Shown one piece after another: positions 16,514-25,858 of a DNA stretch of 37,473 bases. Every line of letters begins with the position of its first letter. The stretch's first letter is position 1. Source of the stretch: an uncultured Flavobacteriales bacterium (GTDB lineage Bacteria; Bacteroidota; Bacteroidia; Flavobacteriales_G; Salibacteraceae). The notes beneath the pieces were generated by a model. It did not search any database, was not told the DNA's origin, and saw only the letters and a list, made by a program, of their open reading frames with translations. A program made the translations under genes and the position numbers. Where the stretch lies: contig CAJXNO010000026.1 in assembly GCA_913057205.1 (NCBI GenBank), positions 1 to 37,473 on the forward strand, written 5' to 3'.

Positions 16514-17292
16514 GAGAAGGTAATGATTATGGCTTCGTTCTTTGGGAGTCCGAGCAAGTTGGCCGCGTGTCCTTGGCGGATAGCGATTTCTAAGTAGCCG
16601 GCTGAATTTATCAAGGCGAGGCGTTCGTTGATGGCAACATCGTCATAGCGCTGCTGGATCTCATGCAGCTCGTAGCCCTTAGAAACAAAGCCGATGAGTA
16701 GATCACGTCCCTTAGCCACTTCCTTGATCAGGCTTTCATGGATGTTGGAGATCGCATTGCCGTAATGATCTACGTAGATCACAAATCCTTTGATGTAGTC
16801 TTCACCGGTGGTGGGCAAGAGCATGGTGCGCTTCGGCAGGTTCTGCATCTGTCTGCCGATCACCTCTAAGCTACCGCCTTTTGCCAGGTAGGCTGCTGCC
16901 GGACCGTAGAGGTCGCGCATCGGGAAGATCAACTTATCACTGTCTACGTTCATTGTCAGCTCCACCACCAGGTCAGGATGGTACTGGTCAGCGATCAAAC
17001 TGAGCAGTCCATTGTTGGCTGCCAAAATGAATTGATTGCGGTAGCGAATTCCGAGGTGCTCGATCGTATCGATGGATCGGGTATCGATGCCTACGATGTG
17101 GATCGTGTCTTTGGGAAAGTCAGATAGGATGGATTTAACCACGTACGCCGCTTCTGCGATGTCGTAGGGGTTGATGCTGTGTGAAATATCAATGATCTGT
17201 GCATCAGGTGCTTGTGAAAGGATTTTTGCCTTTACAAGCGCCAGATACGGATCTTCGTATCCCAGGTCAGATGTGAGCGTTATTATCGGCAT
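16510..17292 (-). CDS. DUF62 S-adenosyl-L-methionine hydrolase (adenosine-forming)
   Basis: 260 aa from the ATG at 17292 (MPIITLTSDLGYEDPYLALV). The Asp of TSDLG and the later ISHSINPYDIAEAAYVV, NNGLLSLI and FVIYVDHYGNAISNI motifs are diagnostic of the DUF62 family, which hydrolyses SAM to adenosine and methionine or makes halogenated adenosine. An upstream TTG extends the frame by 21 residues of poor quality and is not used. It is first gene of the operon ending in rlmD. Confidence 0.88.
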   Translation of the reverse strand: MPIITLTSDLGYEDPYLALVKAKILSQAPDAQIIDISHSINPYDIAEAAYVVKSILSDFPKDTIHIVGIDTRSIDTIEHLGIRYRNQFILAANNGLLSLIADQYHPDLVVELTMNVDSDKLIFPMRDLYGPAAAYLAKGGSLEVIGRQMQNLPKRTMLLPTTGEDYIKGFVIYVDHYGNAISNIHESLIKEVAKGRDLLIGFVSKGYELHEIQQRYDDVAINERLALINSAGYLEIAIRQGHAANLLGLPKNEAIIITFS

Positions 17293-17384
17293 AATTCCAT
17301 CGCAAATCACCAAAAGAAATTTCTTTCTTTGCCTTGCGCGAAAGTAGAAAAACAAATGCGCCTCAATTTGAAATACACGACCGC

Positions 17385-18334
<950 letters not shown>

Positions 18335-18338
<4 letters not shown>

Positions 18339-18736
18339 AAGCAATGATTACATCGATCATCGTGTGCGTGGTTTCGCTAGGCGTTTCTGCACAGGTTAGC
18401 CTAGATGAAACGAAAGGTACGGTTCGCCTCATGAGCGATTACAGTAAGTTCGACGATCGGGAAGAGTATGACCGGACCGACCATGAGGTGATCATCAATT
18501 TTGAAACGAAGAACATCACGGTGATCGAGCAGCATAGCGGCAGAGAGGTGTACAACATCACTTACATGGTTCACCACGATGGTACATCAAAGGATGTGAT
18601 CCTGCAGCCCGGTGAGAACTTGTTCATGGTACGAGCTGATTCCATTGAGCTGTGTAGCTTCCAAGACATGTTCAAAGCATTTTCCATCAACTTCATGAAC
18701 GAGCGTACCCATTCCTTCATGGGAATTGAGCGCTGA
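18335..18736 (+). CDS. Small secreted protein of unknown function
   Basis: 133 aa with a clear signal peptide (about 1-19, ITSIIVCVVSLGVSAQ). The mature part is small, beta-rich and acidic with one Cys. I recognise no family. The ATG overlaps the phoH stop by 4 bp, suggesting coupling with phoH, and purC follows 15 bp later. Confidence 0.75.
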
Positions 18737-18751
18737 TAACCTTTTCAACCC

Positions 18752-19705
18752 ATGGCAGAGGCCTTAAAAGAGACCAATTTTCACTTTCCCAATCAACGGA
18801 AGATGTACCGAGGAAAGGTGCGCGACGTTTATCACATCGGTGATGAACTTTTGGTGATGGTCGCCAGCGATCGCATCTCCGCTTTTGATCATGTGTTGCC
18901 AAAGGGCATCCCGTTCAAAGGACAGGTCCTCAACCAGCTTGCCGCTCGCTTTCTCGATGCTACCAAAGACATCGTCCCCAACTGGTTGGTGGCAGTTCCC
19001 GATCCGAACGTGACCATCGGTAAGAAGTGCGAGCCGATCAAGGTGGAAATGGTGATCCGAGGCTACCTGAGCGGGCATGCATGGCGCGAATACAGAGCAG
19101 GTAAGCGCCTGCTGTGCGGTGTTAGCATGCCGGATGGGATGCGCGAAAGCGACCCCTTCCCAGAACCCATCATCACCCCGGCAACCAAAGCGGATGAAGG
19201 CCATGATGAGGACATATCAAGAGAAGAAATCCTAAGGCAAGGTATTGTAGCTCCTGAGATCTACGAGCAACTCGAAAAGTACACCCGTGCGCTGTTTCAG
19301 CGGGGTACAGAGATCGCCGCCAAGCAAGGCCTTATCCTGGTAGACACTAAGTACGAGTTTGGCATCGACGCCGAAGGGGTGGTTACCTTGATCGACGAGA
19401 TCCACACGCCCGATAGCTCACGCTATTTCTACAAAGAAGGCTATGAAGACCGTCAAGAAAAAGGAGAAGCCCAAAAGCAGCTGAGCAAGGAGTTTGTCCG
19501 CCAATGGCTGATCAGCAATGGTTTCCAAGGCTTGGATGGTCAGCAAATGCCCGTGATGCCAGATGAATTCGTAGAAACGGTGAGCGAACGTTACATTGAG
19601 CTCTTTGAGCACATTACCGGAGCGCGCTTTGTACGTGCGGATACCGACCGCATTGCCACACGTGTGGAGTCGAACATTGCAGCATGGCTGCAAGACAATC
19701 GATAG
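18752..19705 (+). CDS. purC: Phosphoribosylaminoimidazole-succinocarboxamide synthase
   Basis: 317 aa, the longer (about 300-aa) PurC type. [20 protein letters not shown] with [19 protein letters not shown] is at about 18-57. [35 protein letters not shown] and [17 protein letters not shown] follow. It joins CAIR and aspartate with ATP in purine synthesis. The ATG at 18752 begins the family N-terminus. It converges on the gene at 19715 with a 9-bp gap and no T-rich hairpin. Confidence 0.97.
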   Translation: MAEALKETNFHFPNQRKMYRGKVRDVYHIGDELLVMVASDRISAFDHVLPKGIPFKGQVLNQLAARFLDATKDIVPNWLVAVPDPNVTIGKKCEPIKVEMVIRGYLSGHAWREYRAGKRLLCGVSMPDGMRESDPFPEPIITPATKADEGHDEDISREEILRQGIVAPEIYEQLEKYTRALFQRGTEIAAKQGLILVDTKYEFGIDAEGVVTLIDEIHTPDSSRYFYKEGYEDRQEKGEAQKQLSKEFVRQWLISNGFQGLDGQQMPVMPDEFVETVSERYIELFEHITGARFVRADTDRIATRVESNIAAWLQDNR

Positions 19706-19714
19706 GAGAGAAGG

Positions 19715-20215
19715 CTACTCCTCTGAAGGTTCGATCTCGTCGAAATAACTCTTGGTGTAATTCTTGTCGTAGCGGAACTCCTTTCGCTTCTCGTCATAAG
19801 CGATCAAGGCCGATGGATACTCACTGAGGTAGGGATCAAAAGCCGCCTCTTCTTTCATCGTCATACCGATGTCGAAGGCAAACTTGAAATCATCATCAAT
19901 ACCCTGTGGCATCTTTGTGCTCACCGAAATGCGCTTGGTGTAATAGCCCTTCTTGGAGATCTGAATGGTGTAGATCTTCTCGTTCATCAAGTTGAACTTG
20001 AACTTTCCGTTGTTTTTTGTCTCAAAGGCATCGATCACCTTGTTGCCCTCGAAGAGTTCAACCAAGGATTCACCCAAACCTTTGTCATTATGGCTGATAA
20101 CACCGCTGATCTCAAGCACTTCGTAGGGTTCAACTGCCGTTTCGTCTTGACTGATGACTGGTATGCTTATTGACCAGAGGAAAACAAATAACAGTAGCGA
20201 GTAGGCTCTTTTCAT
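19715..20215 (-). CDS. Small secreted protein with carboxypeptidase-regulatory-like domain
   Basis: 166 aa with a signal peptide (about 1-22, SLLLFVFLWSISIPVIS) and a beta-sandwich of the CarboxypepD_reg type: ISGVISHNDKGLGESLVELF, NNGKFKFNLMNEKIYTIQI, KKGYYTKRISVST. This module is common in Bacteroidota envelope proteins, here alone with a charged C-terminal tail. The role is unknown. Confidence 0.7.
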   Translation of the reverse strand: MKRAYSLLLFVFLWSISIPVISQDETAVEPYEVLEISGVISHNDKGLGESLVELFEGNKVIDAFETKNNGKFKFNLMNEKIYTIQISKKGYYTKRISVSTKMPQGIDDDFKFAFDIGMTMKEEAAFDPYLSEYPSALIAYDEKRKEFRYDKNYTKSYFDEIEPSEE

Positions 20216-20255
20216 GCTGAATAAGGTCCGATTCAGGTACTAAAGTCAGGAAAAA

Positions 20256-20960
20256 ATCAATAAGAATTTAAAATACGGACTCACGATTTCCACACTCATC
20301 ATTGGGATATTGTGGCTCATCTTTGGTTTTAACCTGATCATCGAAACAGATCTTCGGCAGTTTGGCTTACGTCCACGTACATGGGACGGCTTGCTCGGAC
20401 TCTTTACCTATCCCTTACTGCATGGCGACTGGAAGCACATTACTGATAATTCTGTTTCTGGATTTGTGCTGATGCTCGGACTCTTCAGCTTTTATGGCCG
20501 CATTGGTTGGCGGGTACTTGGTTGGAGTTGGTTGATGAGTGCGGTTTGGATTTGGATTGCAGCACGCGGAGGTAATCACATCGGCTTTAGCGGAATCATC
20601 TACGCCGTAGCCTCGTTTGTGTTCTTCTCAGGTGTGTTTAGAAAGCACTATCGCCTCATGGCGCTCTCCCTCGTGGTTGTCTTCCTTTATGGCTCCATGA
20701 TCTGGGGGGTACTGCCGATCAAGCCGGGCATTTCATGGGAAGGACACCTCTTTGGCGGCATTGCAGGCTTCATTCTAGCCTTTCAATTGCGGAAGGATGG
20801 ACCGCAGCGTCCGAAGTACAGTTGGGAGCTGGAAGAAGAGGACGATCATTGGGAAGAAACTATCCCATACGAAGCACTCCCACGCGATACGGCGGAGGAA
20901 CCTAGCAAGGCCTCATCTCCAGGCATCGTATACCATTACAGGAAGAAAGACCAAAAGTGA
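20256..20960 (+). CDS. Rhomboid-family intramembrane serine protease with no standard start codon
   Basis: Rhomboid features: LHGDWKHITDNSVSG, the catalytic Ser in HIGFSGIIYA, and the catalytic His in WEGHLFGGIAGF, with about six membrane helices and a soluble acidic C-tail. The only standard start codon, TTG at 20310, would cut the first helix in half. The same frame stays open upstream to a TAA at 20241 and reads KYGLTISTLIIGILWLIFGF, a complete first helix. No ATG, GTG or TTG exists upstream in frame, and no ATG in any plus frame between 20216 and 20309. I give 20256 (ATC) as an arbitrary upper bound; ATT at 20286 is another candidate. Function is by family. Confidence 0.75.
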   Translation: MNKNLKYGLTISTLIIGILWLIFGFNLIIETDLRQFGLRPRTWDGLLGLFTYPLLHGDWKHITDNSVSGFVLMLGLFSFYGRIGWRVLGWSWLMSAVWIWIAARGGNHIGFSGIIYAVASFVFFSGVFRKHYRLMALSLVVVFLYGSMIWGVLPIKPGISWEGHLFGGIAGFILAFQLRKDGPQRPKYSWELEEEDDHWEETIPYEALPRDTAEEPSKASSPGIVYHYRKKDQK

Positions 20961-20988
20961 TTGGTGCACCGAGGAGTGTCGGGTAGGA

Positions 20989-22110
20989 TTACTGGCTCAA
21001 CATCACCGGCATCACCAACATCACGATCTCTTCTGCATCTTCTTTCTCAGAAGGAGAGAGGAGTCCCGCCCGATTAGGTGCGCTGAGCAAAAGCCTTACC
21101 TCATCGCTGTCCAAGTTGTTCAGCATCTCGATCAAAAAGCGGCTGTTGAAACCGATGGTGATGTCTTCACCCTTGTAGTTACAACTCAAGCGTTCGCTTG
21201 CTTCATTGCTGTAGTCGAGGTCTTCTGCAGAAACCTGTAGTTCGCTGCCTTTGATGGACAAGCGCACCTGGTGTGTGGTCTTATTCGAGAAGATGGAAAC
21301 ACGACGGATCGAGTTCAAGAACAACTGTCGGTCGATCATCATCTCGTTTGGATTCTCTTTTGGGATCACCGCCTCGTAGTTCGGGTACTTACCATCGATC
21401 AAACGGCTCACCAATCGGTAGTTCTCAAACACAAAGGATGCATTCGTCTCGTTGTATTCAATCTCCACGTCGGTTGACAGGTTCGCAACCAATCCTTTGA
21501 TCAGGTTCAGCGGCTTCTTTGGCATGATGAAGCTCGCGCTCTTACCCGATTTGCAATCGCTTCGGTGGTACTTCACCAACTTGTGCGCATCGGTTGCTAC
21601 GAAGGTTACGCCTTCTTTTTCCAAGGCGAAATAAACGCCGCTCATCACCGGACGGAGCTCATCGTTTCCGGTAGCAAAGACCGTCTTGTTGATCGCGTTG
21701 AAGAGGATGCCGCTGTCGATGGTCATGTTGGAACTGCTGTCCATCTCAGGCAAGCGTGGGAATTCATCGCCGTTGGTTCCCGCCAACTTGTACTTACCGC
21801 TGTCGGAAGCTACCTCGATGCCGAAGTTCTTCGCATCCACCGAAAAGGTAAGGGGTTGATCCGAGAAGGTTTTCAACATGTCCAACAAGAGCTTCGCAGG
21901 CACACAGACCTTCATATCATCGTCTGCCTTCTCCAAGTCGATGTCAGCGATCATGGTCGATTCAAGGTCTGAACCTGAAACGGTCAATTTCTTGTCTTTG
22001 ACATCAAAGAGGAAATAGCCGAGGATTGGTAGGTTACTACTCGTGTTCAATACTCCGCTGATGGATGTGAGTTGCTTCAGTAGCGTGCTGCTGGAGACGA
22101 TGAATTTCAT
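20989..22110 (-). CDS. dnaN: DNA polymerase III beta sliding clamp
   Basis: 373 aa, the usual clamp length with three similar domains. Diagnostic segments are MKFIVSSSTLLKQLTSISGV at the start, LPILGYFLFDVKDKKLTVSG, FVATDAHKLVKYH, and LIDGKYPNYEAVIPKENPNE. The C-terminus ends in the expected EIVMLVMPVML. It encircles DNA as a dimer and tethers polymerase. Here it lies downstream of gldF-gldG-DUF4340 and has its own promoter. It is not next to dnaA in this window. Confidence 0.97.
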   Translation of the reverse strand: MKFIVSSSTLLKQLTSISGVLNTSSNLPILGYFLFDVKDKKLTVSGSDLESTMIADIDLEKADDDMKVCVPAKLLLDMLKTFSDQPLTFSVDAKNFGIEVASDSGKYKLAGTNGDEFPRLPEMDSSSNMTIDSGILFNAINKTVFATGNDELRPVMSGVYFALEKEGVTFVATDAHKLVKYHRSDCKSGKSASFIMPKKPLNLIKGLVANLSTDVEIEYNETNASFVFENYRLVSRLIDGKYPNYEAVIPKENPNEMMIDRQLFLNSIRRVSIFSNKTTHQVRLSIKGSELQVSAEDLDYSNEASERLSCNYKGEDITIGFNSRFLIEMLNNLDSDEVRLLLSAPNRAGLLSPSEKEDAEEIVMLVMPVMLSQ

Positions 22111-22157
22111 GCTTGTTTGTTGTTTATTCTACCTTATAAAAGGCTTGCGATAGGTGG

Positions 22158-22192
22158 CAAATATAGACGTTTGACCTAAAGAACTTCCCCAA
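22158..22192 (-). promoter_or_regulatory. Promoter of dnaN
   Basis: On the minus strand TATATTTG (22165-22158) is a full TANNTTTG match in the 108-bp gap upstream of dnaN. A TTG lies 24 bp upstream (22192-22190), slightly beyond normal spacing. The predicted start site is near 22151, a leader of about 40 nt. Confidence 0.5.
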
Positions 22193-22218
22193 GTTTGAGG
22201 CGGCTATTCAAGAAGTTT

Positions 22219-23217
22219 TTAACGGTTTCTCAGGAAGCCGATTCCCCGGGTCAATGGGTCGAATATGGCATACTGTGCCACCACTACTTTATCCTCGTTG
22301 ATCTTCAGGTAAAGGCGGTCCTGATCATAGTCGATCGGATTGCCTTCGTAGTCGTAACCATCGCTCAGTGGCTTTCTGAAACCGGTGGCCGTTGTTACCA
22401 GATCGTTCTGATCGGTAAGTGCAATAACGAAGATGGGCTCACTTTGCATCACGCTGTCGATGAACGCCTCGGTCTTGGTCTCTTCGAAGCCTTCAAAGTG
22501 CACCATGTCGTAACGCGCTAAGTATGCATTCAACATAAACGTATCTAACTGCGTAACAGGCGTTGCTTCCAAGCCAGCGGTCACCTCAAACGATCCGGGT
22601 TCCGCTTGTTCAATGACGAAGTTGTTCTCAGGCTTTTCGGGGTACTGAAGCTCCAAGCGCTTGATGTCAGCCTTGGCGTACTCGAACACCACACGCTCGC
22701 GCCATTCGTTTACGTTGGTGAAGAAACGCGGGGTTAGAAATCCATGAAACCCTTCGATGTGCATGAGGTAGGGGCGGCTGGATCCTTTCATCATCATGAA
22801 GGTGCCCGTGTGTTCGCGATCCGGCCCTCCTACGTAGTAGGTCTTCACAAGCTCACTTCCGCTGTATGCTTCTACCAAGGTGTTTTTGGCGATGATGTTT
22901 TTGAGCACCGTGTTCTTCATGGTTTCGCTGATGGGTGCTTTCACCCGCAGTTTGTTCATCGTTCGCAGCAAGATATCCACAGCATCTGGCCGTGCAACGT
23001 ACTGCTCGTTCACGATCCAGCCGCTCTCCGAGCGATCCAATTGAATGCGATTGCCTTGCTCATCCTTCAACAATATACGATCGATCGATGCGGTGTCTTC
23101 AATGGCGAAATCAGTCAGCTCTTTGCGCATCGTGCTGCTGCGGTCTTGTTGGGTGACCCAAACGGTGACGCCTGCGAGTATCAAGAGCAAGAGTATACCA
23201 ATGCCAACTTTCTTCAT
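22219..23217 (-). CDS. DUF4340 membrane-anchored protein
   Basis: 332 aa with an N-terminal membrane anchor (VGIGILLLLILAGVTVWV, about 4-21). The extracytoplasmic part has DUF4340-like segments: IDRILLKDEQGNRIQLDRSE, GWIVNEQYVARPDAVDIL, FMMMKGSSRPYLMHIEGFHG and VFEYAKADIKRLELQYPEK. DUF4340 genes commonly neighbour GldG-like and ABC-2 permease genes, as here (10 bp after gldG). Its role is unknown; a structural or accessory part of the same complex is an inference. Confidence 0.8.
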   Translation of the reverse strand: MKKVGIGILLLLILAGVTVWVTQQDRSSTMRKELTDFAIEDTASIDRILLKDEQGNRIQLDRSESGWIVNEQYVARPDAVDILLRTMNKLRVKAPISETMKNTVLKNIIAKNTLVEAYSGSELVKTYYVGGPDREHTGTFMMMKGSSRPYLMHIEGFHGFLTPRFFTNVNEWRERVVFEYAKADIKRLELQYPEKPENNFVIEQAEPGSFEVTAGLEATPVTQLDTFMLNAYLARYDMVHFEGFEETKTEAFIDSVMQSEPIFVIALTDQNDLVTTATGFRKPLSDGYDYEGNPIDYDQDRLYLKINEDKVVVAQYAIFDPLTRGIGFLRNR

Positions 23218-23227
23218 TGTATGCTAA

Positions 23228-24946
23228 TTATCGTGCGAATTTTCGTTTCCTGATGTACATCCGAGCAGCACCATACAACAGAACGATGATGATGGGCAGC
23301 GCGGTATTCGTTGTCTGCCAGAAGTAGCGTTCTTCCTCCACCTTGGCTTGATCCAATAAACGGATCTTGAACTCCTTGGTTCGTACCTGGATCAGTCCAC
23401 TGTCATCCAATAAATAGTTCAATGCATTCAGCAAGAACGCCTGATTGCCGTAGATCTGCTCGGTGTACTTGTAGTAACCCAAGGCGTAGAATCGCTCTTC
23501 CACGCGGTTTACTTCATTGCGGATGATGTCGCCATCCGCTACCACGATCATCTTGGTGGGTACAATACTTTTTTCCTTAAAGCTGATGCCGTCATCGTCG
23601 ATCAAGCGCTTGGGCAGGCGATTGGTGAAAACCGAAGAGAAGGTGCCTTCGAGCAACAGGGCGTTGGTCAATGGCCCTTGATTGAAACGCTCGTACTGGG
23701 GCGATTCGCGTAAGATGCTAAAGCTCACCCGCGCCGGTGCATTCACCAAGCGCGCACGCTCGCTGCTCATCAAAAGAGGTGTGGCGCTTACGCCTTCCAC
23801 ATCCACGGGATCTACCGTACTTGCAAATTCTGTCTTGATCCGATCCAAGTTACGGGTCACGGGATGTGCTTCGTTCCCGCTCAACAAGGGTTGATAGTAC
23901 CACGTAAACATGTCCTGCCGTGGCTGATTCCCCACCATGCCGGTTACGATCGGAATGGGAAGGGCTTCCAGATCCATGATGAGGTCGTTGTTCAAGCGAG
24001 CGCCGTACTTGAAGAGCTGGTCGGTGAGGTTGTGTTCCAAGACCATCGCCATGGTAAACTGGCTGCGCTTGAGGCTGTCCATCCGCGCAAAGACCGGATC
24101 AACGAACCAAAGCGCTTTTCCACCGCGCATGATGTATTGGTCGATGATGAACTTGTCTTTTTCAGAAAATGCGCTGTCTGGACGAGCAACAATGATGGCA
24201 TCTACTCCCGTTAGGGCGTCTAAGTTTTCATTGATGGTGATCCGCTCTACAGCATAGAATTCTGACAAGGCTCGTTCGGCCGCTGCGGTTTCCAGCTTGC
24301 GTAGCTCGCCATGTCCTTCGATGAAGGCTACCCTCATCAAAGAGGCCTCGGATAGCTTTCGGATCGCGCTCATGATCTCATACTCCAACTGCTGAATAGA
24401 CGATGCGATCATCGACTGCTGGGTGGCGCCGGCTTGACTTTTGAGCAGCTGGATTGGCGTTTCTTTGCCCTTGTACGCTAAGATAGCGCCGGGGAAGATG
24501 ATCTGCTCGGAGACTTTATCGCCGGAGCGCATGCGAACGTTTGTGTACTGCAACCCGTCTTTGGTGAGGTCTTGGTAAACCTGGTAGCGCTCTTCTTCGT
24601 TGGGACTGGCAGATGGGTCGATGAACTCGTATTCCAGTTTTCCTCCCGCATAAGCCCGCATTTCATCCAAGGTTTCCTTCGTAGCATCGCGCAGTTCACG
24701 GAACTCGGTTGGAAGGTTTCCATCCAGGTAAACGCGGATGAAAACGACATCCTCGAGGGCTTCAAGGTTGTTGATGGTAGCATCGCTCAGGGTATAGCGC
24801 TTCTCAGCCGTGAGGTCAACGCGCTCAAACACAAAGGTGCTCAGGTAGTTGAGCAGCACGATGGAAGCGATGGCAATGACCAAGGTGCCCAGGTCTAGCC
24901 AGCGTTTATTCGCCTTCTTGCCGCTATTTTTTTCCTTCGCTACCAC
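23228..24946 (-). CDS. gldG: Gliding motility-associated ABC transporter substrate-binding protein GldG
   Basis: 572 aa with an N-terminal membrane helix (about 17-38) preceded by basic residues and a C-terminal helix near 545-563 (TALPIIIVLLYGAARMYIRK). Between them is a large GldG / ABC-type auxiliary domain: RYTLSDATINNLEALEDVVF, VRMRSGDKVSEQIIFPGAIL, RVAFIEGHGELRKLE and GKALWFVDPVFARMDSL. In Flavobacterium johnsoniae GldA, GldF and GldG form an ABC transporter associated with gliding. The start overlaps the gldF stop by 7 bp. The ATPase gldA is not in this window. Confidence 0.92.
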   Translation of the reverse strand: MVAKEKNSGKKANKRWLDLGTLVIAIASIVLLNYLSTFVFERVDLTAEKRYTLSDATINNLEALEDVVFIRVYLDGNLPTEFRELRDATKETLDEMRAYAGGKLEYEFIDPSASPNEEERYQVYQDLTKDGLQYTNVRMRSGDKVSEQIIFPGAILAYKGKETPIQLLKSQAGATQQSMIASSIQQLEYEIMSAIRKLSEASLMRVAFIEGHGELRKLETAAAERALSEFYAVERITINENLDALTGVDAIIVARPDSAFSEKDKFIIDQYIMRGGKALWFVDPVFARMDSLKRSQFTMAMVLEHNLTDQLFKYGARLNNDLIMDLEALPIPIVTGMVGNQPRQDMFTWYYQPLLSGNEAHPVTRNLDRIKTEFASTVDPVDVEGVSATPLLMSSERARLVNAPARVSFSILRESPQYERFNQGPLTNALLLEGTFSSVFTNRLPKRLIDDDGISFKEKSIVPTKMIVVADGDIIRNEVNRVEERFYALGYYKYTEQIYGNQAFLLNALNYLLDDSGLIQVRTKEFKIRLLDQAKVEEERYFWQTTNTALPIIIVLLYGAARMYIRKRKFAR

Positions 24947-25671
24947 TTTCTACTCTCCAATTTTGTTTTAGTGAATAGCAGAAATACTCCGATCAAACTC
25001 AAGAAGTAAATCAGGTCGCGGGTGTCGATCACCCCGCGGCTCATGGATGCGTAGTGCTGCTGGATACCGAGGTAAAGAAAGGTGCGCTCCATGCCTCCGT
25101 TGGGCAAGAAACCACTCAGCGAGTCGAAACCGATAAACATGATGAAGCTGAGAAACACAGCGATGATGAACGAGATGATCTGGTTGTTGCTCAACGAAGA
25201 CGCGAACAAGCCGATCGCAACATAGACGCCGTCTAGAAAGATCAATCCAATGTAAGAATCGGTGATTCCTCCAACGTCTAAGTTTCCTTTGGGACTTCGC
25301 AACTGGTAAACCGTATAGAAGTAAACCAAGGTGGGCAGCACAGCAATGATCATCAGGATCCATCCTGCCAAGAACTTTGCAAAAATGATTTGCCAATCAC
25401 TCAAGGGCTTGGTCATCAGCATTTCAATGGTGCCTGTACGCTGTTCTTCCGCAAAGAGGCGCATGGTAACGGCTGGACCCAAAAACAGGAATACCCAAGG
25501 AGCTAGCATGAACAAGGCATCCAAGTTGGCATAACCGCTGTTGAGCACGTTCATGTCTATCGGAAACACCCAGGTGAAGAGTCCAACCGCACACAAGAAC
25601 ACAGCAATCACCAAATACCCGATGATCGAGGAGAGGAAGTCACTGATTTCTTTACGTAGTAAACTGATCAC
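24940..25671 (-). CDS. gldF: Gliding motility-associated ABC transporter permease GldF
   Basis: A 243-aa ABC-2 type permease with about six membrane helices (FLSSIIGYLVIAVFLCAVGL; LFMLAPWVFLFLGPAVTM; ILMIIAVLPTLVYFYTVY and others). It carries the family segment FAEEQRTGTIEMLMTKPLSD near 73-92. First gene of gldF-gldG-DUF4340. It partners with GldG; the cognate ATPase GldA must lie elsewhere. Confidence 0.92.
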   Translation of the reverse strand: MISLLRKEISDFLSSIIGYLVIAVFLCAVGLFTWVFPIDMNVLNSGYANLDALFMLAPWVFLFLGPAVTMRLFAEEQRTGTIEMLMTKPLSDWQIIFAKFLAGWILMIIAVLPTLVYFYTVYQLRSPKGNLDVGGITDSYIGLIFLDGVYVAIGLFASSLSNNQIISFIIAVFLSFIMFIGFDSLSGFLPNGGMERTFLYLGIQQHYASMSRGVIDTRDLIYFLSLIGVFLLFTKTKLESRKW

Positions 25672-25691
25672 ATGAAGTGCTTTGAAGGGGC

Positions 25692-25699
25692 CAAATATA
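25692..25699 (-). promoter_or_regulatory. -7 element of the gldF promoter
   Basis: TATATTTG on the minus strand (25699-25692) matches TANNTTTG fully and is 20 bp upstream of the gldF ATG, predicting a leader of about 15 nt. No TTG is visible at the usual upstream distance. Confidence 0.45.
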
Positions 25700-25753
25700 A
25701 CTGCATTCCTTGGGCCTGAAAGTGAAAATGAGTTATCGGTTCTAACAGTGCTT

Positions 25754-25786
25754 GAAGGTATGGAAATACCTTCGCTCTATCGAGCG
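25754..25786 (+). repeat. Two adjacent perfect hairpins in the gldF/lysC divergent region
   Basis: GAAGGTAT (25754-25761) and ATACCTTC (25766-25773) form an 8-bp stem with loop GGAA. CGCTC (25773-25777) and GAGCG (25782-25786) form a 5-bp stem with loop TATC, the two sharing base 25773. There is no T-tract. They lie between two divergent promoters and upstream of the predicted lysC start site, so they are more likely a DNA-level site than a leader structure. Confidence 0.55.
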
Positions 25787-25811
25787 TGAAGAATGTTCTA
25801 TCAACCGTTCG

Positions 25812-25838
25812 TTGCGTTCTTCGGAGCCCTTACATTTG
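25812..25838 (+). promoter_or_regulatory. Promoter of lysC-lysA
   Basis: TTG at 25812-25814, 16-bp spacer, and TACATTTG at 25831-25838 (full TANNTTTG match). The start site would be near 25845, 14 nt before the lysC ATG, too short a leader for a lysine riboswitch. Confidence 0.55.
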
Positions 25839-25858
25839 CGCTCCTTATGTAGGAAGTT

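Noticed and set aside
19700-19725. AGGAG...CTCCT inverted repeat at the purC 3' end as a bidirectional terminator
   Set aside because: The stem is only 5 bp with a long loop and no T-run on either strand.
25672-25858. Lysine riboswitch before lysC
   Set aside because: The predicted lysC leader is only about 14 nt, and the region shows two short hairpins instead of the large lysine-aptamer layout.
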